From: Bryobacteraceae bacterium
Lineage (GTDB): Bacteria > Acidobacteriota > Terriglobia > Bryobacterales > Bryobacteraceae
NCBI GenBank assembly: GCA_026129905.1
Contig: JAHCHE010000005.1
Location: 1-64,000 of the forward strand
Reading direction: 5' to 3'
Length of the DNA: 64,000 nucleotides
Shown: piece by piece, positions 27,670-35,033 of the stretch
Layout of the letters: the number at the start of each line of letters is the position of its first letter
How positions within the stretch are numbered: the stretch's first letter is position 1
Program-made: the position numbers and the translations under genes
Notes under the pieces: model-generated
Seen by the model: the letters and a program-made list of their open reading frames with translations, nothing else
Databases searched by the model: none
Told to the model about the DNA's origin: nothing

Positions 27670-28440
27670 ATGCTAAAACGTCGAACGCTCACCCGGCAGG
27701 TTATGGAATACCTGTTGGATTCCATTAAGAACGGCGATCTGAAGCCCGAATCGAAGCTCCCCACTGAAAAGGAACTCACCGCGAGACTAGGCGTCAGCCG
27801 GACGTGCGTGCGGGAGGCGATGAAGTCCCTGGAGTCGCTGGGCATGATTTCCATTCGCCCGCGCGTGGGCGCCGTCCTTCTGAAGTCGCAGCCGCGGACA
27901 CTGCTGAACGCGGAGTTGCTGGCGGGCAACGGCCAGCACGCCGATCACCTGCTGGAGCTGCGGCAGGTGGTGGAGTTGGGCGTCGCCAGCTTGGCGGCAG
28001 AGCGCGCGGACGACAAAGATATCGCGAAAATGGAGCGCGCACTCGACAACTATATGCAGGAAGCCGAGCGCGGCGAAGTGTCGTTCGAGACGGACATGTC
28101 GTTTCATAGAGCGCTTGTGGCCGCCGCCAAGAACCCGCTGCTGGTGGAAGTGTACGAGATGATGTCGCCCTACCTAGCGGAGGGGCTGCGAGAAGTGGCC
28201 GATCTGCCCGACGAACACGAATCCACCATCCGCGAACACAAAAAGATTCTGAAAGCCGTTCAGCAGCACAACGCGCACAAAGCGCAGAGCGCGATGAAAG
28301 CACACCTGGGCACAGTGGAACGCTTCCGCAGGGTGGCGGCGGTAAGCCACGCGACCGACGAGGCCACTTCCTCCGACCGCGCGGGTCAGGGAAGCGAGAG
28401 AAGCGCTAGCGCGGCCGAGCCGACCGCGACCCCCAGATAA
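27670..28440 (+). CDS. FadR-type GntR transcriptional regulator 2
   Basis: 256 residues. Winged helix at 1-75 (RRTLTRQVMEYLLDSIKNG, LPTEKELTARLGVSRTCVREAMKSLESLG, IRPRVGAVLL). FCD domain at about 90-225: LELRQVVELGVASLAAERADD, FETDMSFHRALVAAAKNPLLVEVY, STIREHKKILKAVQQHNA. The recognition-helix region GVSRTCVREAMKSLESL is identical to GntR-1, so both probably bind the same operator. The tail after about 225 is low-complexity. The 3' end overlaps the convergent transporter gene by 55 bases. Likely repressor responding to a pathway intermediate. Confidence 0.9.
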   Translation: MLKRRTLTRQVMEYLLDSIKNGDLKPESKLPTEKELTARLGVSRTCVREAMKSLESLGMISIRPRVGAVLLKSQPRTLLNAELLAGNGQHADHLLELRQVVELGVASLAAERADDKDIAKMERALDNYMQEAERGEVSFETDMSFHRALVAAAKNPLLVEVYEMMSPYLAEGLREVADLPDEHESTIREHKKILKAVQQHNAHKAQSAMKAHLGTVERFRRVAAVSHATDEATSSDRAGQGSERSASAAEPTATPR

Positions 28441-28805
28441 CCCCACATGGTAATTCGTTCCCGGAAGATCAGCACGCCGGCCAACGCAACCAGCAGCAAC
28501 CCGCCTCCGGTGGCAACGGGAAAGACAACAAAGCCGGGGACGCCGCCGGCGAGCGCGAGCGCCATTCCCAGTTGCCCGAGCAGGCTGCACAATCCCATGG
28601 CGAGCGCGACGAGCATCTCGCGGCTCTGCGGCCGCGTGCGACGAAGCAGGTAGGCGGCGGCGGCCAGTGCGGCGCCTGCCAGGTACCAAACCGCCAGATA
28701 TTGGAGCTTATACAGTTCCGCCTGCCCCATGCCGACAAGCACGCGCAGGCCGAAGGCGCCCAATCCGTTGGTGAGAAACGCGACGAGCATGTAGCGGAAA
28801 TACAT
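28386..28805 (-). CDS. Half-size EamA/DMT-type membrane protein B
   Basis: From ATG at 28805, 139 residues with four to five hydrophobic helices (YMLVAFLTNGLGAFGLRVLVG, LAVWYLAGAALAAAAYLL, LVALAMGLCSLLGQLGMALA, VVFPVATGGGLLLVALAGVLIF, YLGVAVGSAALALLSL). The last two helices with FRERITMWGYLG match the end of an EamA repeat. Standard EamA transporters carry two repeats in one chain; this one has a single repeat. It starts 4 bases after the stop of the companion half at 28810, so the two probably pair as a heterodimer, like small-multidrug-resistance pairs. Substrate unknown. Confidence 0.68.
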   Translation of the reverse strand: MYFRYMLVAFLTNGLGAFGLRVLVGMGQAELYKLQYLAVWYLAGAALAAAAYLLRRTRPQSREMLVALAMGLCSLLGQLGMALALAGGVPGFVVFPVATGGGLLLVALAGVLIFRERITMWGYLGVAVGSAALALLSLP

Positions 28806-28809
28806 CGGC

Positions 28810-29259
28810 CTACTCTTTGCTGCGCGCCTCCTCCGCACGGCGGTCCATCCACAGCAACGCCAGCGCCACCAGAACGAGGAGCAGGCTCGCACCCCGCCTC
28901 AGCGTGACCTCCTCCCGGTACAACAGGACGGAAAGTACTGTCGGCAGGGCGGCCGACAGATTGATAACCAGCCAGCTTGTCGAGATCTTGCCGTAATGGA
29001 CCGCGTGAAGGAAGGCAAGTACGGCCACCGAGGCCAGGATGCCGAATACAATCGCCACGCCGGCGATGGTCCCGGGAACGGCGGCGGTGCCCGCTACACC
29101 GTTATAGACGAGTGATACCAACAGGACCAGAAGACCGGCCCAAAGGAAGAGAAAAAGGTTGACTGGAGCGGGCCGGCAGCCCAGGCGGTCGGCGACCTTG
29201 CTCAGCAGACCCAGCCCGCCCAGGCTGAGCAAGGCGAGGATTAGCGCTGGATAGCCCAT
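28810..29259 (-). CDS. Half-size EamA/DMT-type membrane protein A
   Basis: From ATG at 29259 (MGYPALILALLSLGGLGLLSK), 149 residues with about five hydrophobic segments (VNLFLFLWAGLLVLLVSLVY, IAGVAIVFGILASVAVLAFLHAV, WLVINLSAALPTVLSVLLY, GASLLLVLVALALLW). The block LYREEVTLRRGASLLLV is the typical end of an EamA repeat. A longer reading frame upstream would run through the divergent TonB-2 promoter, so the internal ATG is preferred although no strong ribosome site precedes it. It pairs with the gene at 28386 and may export or import a pathway sugar across the inner membrane (inferred). Confidence 0.65.
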   Translation of the reverse strand: MGYPALILALLSLGGLGLLSKVADRLGCRPAPVNLFLFLWAGLLVLLVSLVYNGVAGTAAVPGTIAGVAIVFGILASVAVLAFLHAVHYGKISTSWLVINLSAALPTVLSVLLYREEVTLRRGASLLLVLVALALLWMDRRAEEARSKE

Positions 29260-29344
29260 GGCGCAGATGGCGACCGAAGGGAGATGACGGAGCCGAGGCG
29301 GGTTGTAGGTCCGGTCAGGACGGAGCGTAAGTCGCGCAAACGCC

Positions 29345-29373
29345 TTGACGGCATGGTTATATGATAATACAAT
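29345..29373 (+). promoter_or_regulatory. Sigma70-like promoter and operator for the TonB-2 operon
   Basis: TTGACG (29345-29350), exactly 17 bases, TACAAT (29368-29373). The motif TATGATAATACAAT (29360-29373) is the shared element, in the same orientation as at TonB-1 and the 21.8-kb arm. A ribosome site AAGGAG (29380-29385) precedes the ATG at 29394 by 8 bases. Confidence 0.68.
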
Positions 29374-29393
29374 ATGCCCAAGGAGTACATCCC

Positions 29394-32300
29394 ATGTCTT
29401 GCTTGACCAAAGTCCTGGTCTTCCTGGCAACTGCCCTGTTCATGGGTGCGCCGTCCCTCCATTCGCAAACGACGGCTACAATCGTGGGGGTCGTCACGGA
29501 CGAAAGCGGCGGTGTCATTCTAAACGCCGGCGTGAAGGTGATCAACGAGTTGACCGGCTATTCGCGCGACGTCGAGACTGGCGAAGACGGAAGCTACGTC
29601 GCCCCGTTGCTGCCGGTGGGTACATACGCCGTCGAAGGCTCGGCGCAGGGGTTTAAAACGATGCGCCGGACTGGCGTGCGGCTGTCGGTACAGGAAGCGG
29701 TCCGAGTGGATCTGAGACTGCCCGTCGGATCGGTGTCCGATCAAGTAACGGTGAGCGGCGAGGCTCCTCTGGTGGACACGCGCCAATCGTCGGTCGGGGC
29801 GCTGATGGAGTCGGAAAGGATGCTGGAACTCCCGCTAAGCGGGAGGACGCCGGCTTCCTTGTTGCGCCTGATTCCGACGGTCAGCAATCTCAGTCCAGGC
29901 GACCGGCCGACGAGCTACTCGGTGAACGTAAATGTAGCCGGGAACCGAGAGAACAACAACAATTTTCTCCTCGATAACACCCGCTATAACTCCGTGCAAT
30001 ACGGCCAGGGAAATCCGCTGCCGCCGCCTGATTTCCTTTCCGAGTTCAAGGTGACTACCAACGCTTACGACGCGGAAAAGGGGCTGGGCTCCACCAGCAT
30101 CCAGGTGATCACCAAATCGGGCACCAACCAGCTTCATGGAAGCCTGTTCGAGTTTCACCGGGACAACGCGCTGACGGCGCGGAACTTCTTCGCGCCGCGG
30201 ACGCCGTTCCTAGTGCAGAACCAGTTCGGCGGCACCATCGGCGGACCGATTAAGAAGAACAGCACATTCTTTTTCTTCGGCTATCAGGGCACGCGAATCA
30301 GGGAGGCGGTGCTGAGCAACGATGCCTATCCGGCGAGCGAGGCGGAGCGGGGCGGCGATTTCTCCGCGTCCCGCGGCGGCGCCCCGCTGGATCCGGACAA
30401 CAACAACCAGCCGTTCGCCGGCGCCCAGATTCCGCAATCGAGGTGGGATCCGGCGGCGGTGAACTACCTATCGAAGCTGCCGGGGCCGAACCGGGCCGAC
30501 GGGCGCTTTGAGATCCTGCGGCCGCGCAAGGAAGATGGCACGCAGATATCCGTGAAAGTCGACCACAACTTGTTCAGGAACAACCTGGTGTCAGCGCGTT
30601 ACTGGCGGCATTACGGGAAGCTGGTTTCGCCGCTGGGCAACCTGCCGGCGGGGGAGGGCCTGTATACGCTGCATTTCCAGAACCTGGGCGTGACCGACAC
30701 GCACACGTTCGGGCCGACCCTGATCAACGTCTTTTCGATCGGTTGGAACCGGAAGTTCGAAACCAGCACGAACCAGAATATGATCTTCAACACGCCGAAA
30801 GAAGCGGGGGTGAATCTTCCGGACCCGCAGGTGACTCCGTATCCTCCGTTTGTCGGCGTAACGGGCCGCATGTCAGTGTCACCGCGCATCGCGGGGGTGC
30901 CGTTGCGCCTCGACAACACGTGGGACTATGCGGACACCGTGACTTGGATCAAGGGACGCCGCACTTGGAAGTTCGGGGGTGAGTACCACCCGATCCGATT
31001 CGGACCTGGGCTGGCCGCATTCGATAACGGCAACTTTACATTCAATGGCCAATATTCGAAAAACGCCATGGCCGATTTCCTGATCGGCAGACCCAGTTTC
31101 CTGCAATTGCTTCGCGAGCGTGAGAATCACCGAACGTCTTTTCTCGGAATCTTCGCGCATAACGACGTCCGGATCAACAGCCGGTTCACGCTGAACGTGG
31201 GCGTGCGCTACCACTACGAAGAACCGACGTACCAGGCGGACAATCTGTCGGCGAACTTCATCCCGGGCATGCAGTCGCAGCGGATTCCCAACGCGCCGCC
31301 GGGCTTGGTGTATGCCGGCGATCCGGGGATTCCGAAGGGGATCTTCAACGCGGACAAGAACAATTTCAATCCGCGCGTCGGGTTCGCCTGGGACCTGTTC
31401 GGCGACGGACGTACCAGCGTGCGCGCGGGTTTCGGGATTTTCACCGTTCCGTATCCGAACGGCCTGTCGCAGTTCATCAGCCTGAACCTGCCGTTCCTGC
31501 CGGTGTTCAACCTGGATACGGTGCCGTCGTTTTCGGATCCGTTCCGGGGCCGCACGCTGGGCTTCGGCATCGTGCCGAACGATCCGATCGAGATGTACAA
31601 TCCGTCCACCGGGCAGGCGGTGTTTCTGCTGCCCGCCACCGGCTGGTCGATCGATCCGAACTTCCCGAACGCCTACGTGCAGCAATACAGCGTGTCTATC
31701 CAGCGCCAGTTGCCGCAAAACATGGCGCTGGAGGTTAGCTACATCGGCAACGGCGGCCGTAAGCTTTCGCAAGGCTTCCAGTTCAACCCAGCCGCTTACC
31801 GTCCCGGCGCGACGCTGGGAAATACGGAGCAACGCCGGCGCTACTATCCCGGCCAAGTCGGCTCGATGTACCGGAATACGGCGGGTGGCAACAGTTCGTT
31901 TAACGGCCTCGCCACGGTGCTGAGGAAGCGGTTCTCGAATTCGTATCTGCTGGACCTCAACTACACCTGGATGCGCTCAATCGATGATTCGCAGAGCGTC
32001 AACGGGTACAACGCTTACCAGAATCCCGATAATCGCCGGGCGGACCGGGCGGTATCGAACTGGCACCGGTCGCACGTCTTCTCGGCGTCTTGGGTTTGGG
32101 ACCTGCCGCGATTCGCAAATTCCCCGAAGGCCACGCAACTGATTCTGGGCGGCTGGCAACTGGGCGGCTTTGTAACGCTTCAGAGCGGCTTACCCTTCAC
32201 GGTGACGGCGGGCCGCGACAATTCTCTGACTGCCGTCGGCGCGGACCGGCCGGATCTTACCGGCGATCCGAAGCTCTCCACCGACCGTTCGCGGGCGGAG

Positions 32301-32597
32301 TTGATCGCGCGGTATTTCGACACCTCGGTCTTCAAACCGAACGTGCCGGGGACGTACGGCAACGCCGGGCGGAATATCCTGATCGGCCCCGGCTTGGCGA
32401 CCGTGGACCTGGGGCTGTTCAAGAACTTCCACGTGCACGAGTCGCACAAGTTCCAGTTGCGCGGGGAGTTTTTCAACCTGTTCAACCGGGCGAACTTCAG
32501 CAATCCCAACGCTTCGCTGGTGTCGCCCGCCTTCGGGCGGATTCTCGGTGCGGGCACGGCGCGGCAGATTCAACTCGCTTTGAAGTACTCGTTCTAG
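29394..32597 (+). CDS. TonB-dependent outer-membrane receptor 2
   Basis: 1,067 residues from ATG at 29394, preceded by AAGGAG. Leader VLVFLATALFMGAPSLHSQ. Carboxypeptidase-regulatory domain at about 25-105 (TATIVGVVTDESGGVILNAGVK, GSYVAPLLPVGTYAVEG). Plug: LVDTRQSSVGALMESERMLEL and IQVITKSGTNQLHGSLFEFHRD. The barrel ends in QLALKYSF. Same class as the receptor at 15327 but clearly diverged, so it may take a different oligosaccharide. It heads a plus operon with three HHED hydrolases and two DUF4838 proteins. A strong hairpin follows its stop codon and may reduce read-through or protect its message. Confidence 0.9.
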   Translation: MSCLTKVLVFLATALFMGAPSLHSQTTATIVGVVTDESGGVILNAGVKVINELTGYSRDVETGEDGSYVAPLLPVGTYAVEGSAQGFKTMRRTGVRLSVQEAVRVDLRLPVGSVSDQVTVSGEAPLVDTRQSSVGALMESERMLELPLSGRTPASLLRLIPTVSNLSPGDRPTSYSVNVNVAGNRENNNNFLLDNTRYNSVQYGQGNPLPPPDFLSEFKVTTNAYDAEKGLGSTSIQVITKSGTNQLHGSLFEFHRDNALTARNFFAPRTPFLVQNQFGGTIGGPIKKNSTFFFFGYQGTRIREAVLSNDAYPASEAERGGDFSASRGGAPLDPDNNNQPFAGAQIPQSRWDPAAVNYLSKLPGPNRADGRFEILRPRKEDGTQISVKVDHNLFRNNLVSARYWRHYGKLVSPLGNLPAGEGLYTLHFQNLGVTDTHTFGPTLINVFSIGWNRKFETSTNQNMIFNTPKEAGVNLPDPQVTPYPPFVGVTGRMSVSPRIAGVPLRLDNTWDYADTVTWIKGRRTWKFGGEYHPIRFGPGLAAFDNGNFTFNGQYSKNAMADFLIGRPSFLQLLRERENHRTSFLGIFAHNDVRINSRFTLNVGVRYHYEEPTYQADNLSANFIPGMQSQRIPNAPPGLVYAGDPGIPKGIFNADKNNFNPRVGFAWDLFGDGRTSVRAGFGIFTVPYPNGLSQFISLNLPFLPVFNLDTVPSFSDPFRGRTLGFGIVPNDPIEMYNPSTGQAVFLLPATGWSIDPNFPNAYVQQYSVSIQRQLPQNMALEVSYIGNGGRKLSQGFQFNPAAYRPGATLGNTEQRRRYYPGQVGSMYRNTAGGNSSFNGLATVLRKRFSNSYLLDLNYTWMRSIDDSQSVNGYNAYQNPDNRRADRAVSNWHRSHVFSASWVWDLPRFANSPKATQLILGGWQLGGFVTLQSGLPFTVTAGRDNSLTAVGADRPDLTGDPKLSTDRSRAELIARYFDTSVFKPNVPGTYGNAGRNILIGPGLATVDLGLFKNFHVHESHKFQLRGEFFNLFNRANFSNPNASLVSPAFGRILGAGTARQIQLALKYSF

Positions 32598-32604
32598 GGC
32601 CTTC

Positions 32605-32639
32605 GCGGTCGCGGCTCAATGCGTTTGAGCCACGACCGC
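32605..32639 (+). terminator. Strong intercistronic hairpin after TonB-2
   Basis: GCGGTCG (32605-32611) pairs with CGACCGC (32633-32639); after one mismatch GGCTCAA (32613-32619) pairs with TTGAGCC (32625-32631) around a 5-base loop. Only a short T run follows, so it is a partial terminator or mRNA-stability element rather than a classical terminator. It could lower expression of the downstream hydrolases relative to the receptor. Confidence 0.6.
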
Positions 32640-32675
32640 TTTGCCATGAACGCAATTTCCAACAGGAGGTGACGC

Positions 32676-35033
32676 GTGCGGCGGCTGGGCCTGTTCCTTT
32701 TCGGGCCGATCCTGATTTCGGGGGCGGCCGGCGGCGCGGCGCCGATTCCGACGCCGCAGTACTACGAGGCGCTGGAAGATAGCGTGGTGATCGGCCGCGG
32801 GACGCCGGTCTCGATCACTGCCGGTCCGGCTGGCGCGGCAGCGAGCAGAAAGGCGGCGCTCGCCGCCGAGTTTCTGCGGCGCGAACTGCTGGCCCTGGAC
32901 CCGAAGATGAAGATCGATGCCGCCGCGAGGCGCGACGGCGCTTCGATCGAGCTCTGGGACCTCGGCGCCGACCGCCGCTCCCCAATCGCCCTCAACTTTC
33001 TGGACCGCGAAGCGCTTTCGAATGTGGCGTACCGTGGGCAGGGTTACGTCATCCGGACCGCGGCGCCGGCCCGCGTGACGGTGATCGGCGCATCGGAGCA
33101 GGGCGTTCTCTACGGCGCGATGAGCCTGCTCCAATTACTGCGGAAGACGACCAATGGGGTGGAAATTCCCGGCGTTTATATTCGCGATTATCCCGATTTC
33201 GAGTGGCGGGCCGCATCGGACTGGCTGCTGCGGATAGAACTCAGTCATTGGGCGCTCGACCGGGGACAAGGTCCGGAGGGGTTCGAGCGGCTGTGCGAAC
33301 AGAAGCTGGACCGGGCGCTGCGGTTCAAGATCAACATGGTCCTGATCGACGGGTTCGGCTGGTCGCTCGAGCGGCGCCTCCCGGGCTACGGCGAAATGAT
33401 GCGGCGGCTCAATCGCTACGCGCGAGAGCGCGGCATCAAGCTGATCTATGGCGGCTACGGCGCCGCCTACGACCTGGCCCGCCAGCCCGGCGAGTACCTT
33501 GGCGAGGTCTTTGAAAATCGCGAATCGTATCCGGATGGAGAGAAATACCGCTGCTTTGGCGACCCTCACCAAGGCGAGGGAAGCTGCCGGAGCAACGAGG
33601 AGCTGAACCGGCTGAAGACGGTCGAATTGCGGCGGTTCGTCGAAACGGTGGAACCCGGGGCGCTGTACATCCACCATGAGGACTGCTGCGCGTTCACTGA
33701 GTTCGCCAAAGCCTGGCCGGGACGCTGCCCCCGCTGTCGCCGGCGCTGGCCCAACGACGATTTCAGTGCGGCTGACGGCGGGGCGGGAGCGTTCGCGCAC
33801 GGCTATTCGACCCTGGTGAGCGCGATCAACCAAGTGAAGAAGCCGGACGGATACGACGCCGCGCGAGACACCGAGATCATCCTGGTTTCGCCGGTCTACC
33901 AGCCGAATTCTCCCTCCTCACCGGACTGGTCGAATATGCTCGCGCTCTGGGAGAACATTGCGAAACAACTACCGTCAGCGGACAATTTGCAGATCTGCCT
34001 GCGGGAAATCTTCCCGCAGGCGGGCGGCTCGGGCAGTTTCGTCCAGAAATTTAACTGGGCGATGGAGCAGGCCAGGCGGCCTTTTCGTCCGTTTTTGTTC
34101 TTTATCGGTGGCGCCGACAATTTTCTCAGCGATTACCCGCTCACCGGCGCCCCGGCGATGAACGCGATGTTCCTCGGCGCGAAGTCGATTTATAACGCGA
34201 CCGGCGATTTCTACCAGGAACCGATGGAGGTTCTGAACGCGGAGTACTCCTGGAACAGCAAATCGACGGGATATTACCGCATTCCCGCACGGTACCAGGA
34301 AGCGACGGACCTGCGTTTCCGATTCATTTATGAGGAAAATCGGCCTGCCGAAATTTTCGGCCCCGGCGGGCTGTACGAACGGGCATGCGAGCTGCTGTAC
34401 GGGGCGGCGGCGGGGCCGATCATGGCAGCCTACTACCGCGAGTCGGCGTGGACGCCCGACCGGGGACCAGGTCCGAGCCCGGCGGGGTCCCAGCGCCGCC
34501 ACACGAGCTATCTGCCGATGATGTTCGACCGCATTTACGCCGCCCCGCAGCACTGGCTGCACCTGCGGGCCGACTCCTCGACATGGGCGGAGAAGATTGA
34601 AGACCCGAGGTATCGCCAGCGCATGGCCGCGCTCGGCATCGAGCCGCGCGAGTTGCGCCGCCGTCTCGCGAGGCGGTGGGAGATGGCCGCGGAGCTCAAC
34701 CGGAAAGGGGCCGCGTATATCGTTGGGGCGCTGGCCGCGAGTCCGCTGTCGGCGAGCGTGGAAGACCTCCGCTTCCTGAAAGCGGCATTTCGCGCGTATC
34801 AGCCGCTGCTCGATGCGCTGGCGCAGTTTCACGAGGCGATGGAACTGCGCCTCGCCGGCAAAAACCTCGAAGACGCGCGGAGGAAGCTGGAACAGGCGTT
34901 GGCGGGCGCCCGGCGGGCGCGGCAACTGGCGGCGGAGAGCTTTCCCCAGCCGGTGGATCCGATGGGCGCCGATGTGGGATCGCTTCAGGCTTACGCCGGC
35001 CGCCTGGCCGACGCCATCGAGAAACTGCTGTGA
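32676..35033 (+). CDS. Secreted GH20-like 'HHED' glycoside hydrolase, copy 3
   Basis: 785 residues from GTG at 32676, preceded by AGGAGG (32664-32669). Leader LGLFLFGPILISGAAGGA. Blocks: IPTPQYYEALED, RGQGYVIRTAAP, VIGASEQGVLYGAMSLLQLL, IRDYPDFEWRAASDWLL, KINMVLIDGFGWSL, GIKLIYGGYGAAYD, EPGALYIHHEDCC (H333-H334-E335-D336), GRCPRCRRRWP, ILVSPVYQPNS, NLQICLREIFPQ. It is shorter than copies 1 and 2 between strands 3 and 4 (no long FxxGxxGxD insert). It is the first of three tandem copies; its stop overlaps the next start by GTGA. Confidence 0.75.
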   Translation: MRRLGLFLFGPILISGAAGGAAPIPTPQYYEALEDSVVIGRGTPVSITAGPAGAAASRKAALAAEFLRRELLALDPKMKIDAAARRDGASIELWDLGADRRSPIALNFLDREALSNVAYRGQGYVIRTAAPARVTVIGASEQGVLYGAMSLLQLLRKTTNGVEIPGVYIRDYPDFEWRAASDWLLRIELSHWALDRGQGPEGFERLCEQKLDRALRFKINMVLIDGFGWSLERRLPGYGEMMRRLNRYARERGIKLIYGGYGAAYDLARQPGEYLGEVFENRESYPDGEKYRCFGDPHQGEGSCRSNEELNRLKTVELRRFVETVEPGALYIHHEDCCAFTEFAKAWPGRCPRCRRRWPNDDFSAADGGAGAFAHGYSTLVSAINQVKKPDGYDAARDTEIILVSPVYQPNSPSSPDWSNMLALWENIAKQLPSADNLQICLREIFPQAGGSGSFVQKFNWAMEQARRPFRPFLFFIGGADNFLSDYPLTGAPAMNAMFLGAKSIYNATGDFYQEPMEVLNAEYSWNSKSTGYYRIPARYQEATDLRFRFIYEENRPAEIFGPGGLYERACELLYGAAAGPIMAAYYRESAWTPDRGPGPSPAGSQRRHTSYLPMMFDRIYAAPQHWLHLRADSSTWAEKIEDPRYRQRMAALGIEPRELRRRLARRWEMAAELNRKGAAYIVGALAASPLSASVEDLRFLKAAFRAYQPLLDALAQFHEAMELRLAGKNLEDARRKLEQALAGARRARQLAAESFPQPVDPMGADVGSLQAYAGRLADAIEKLL

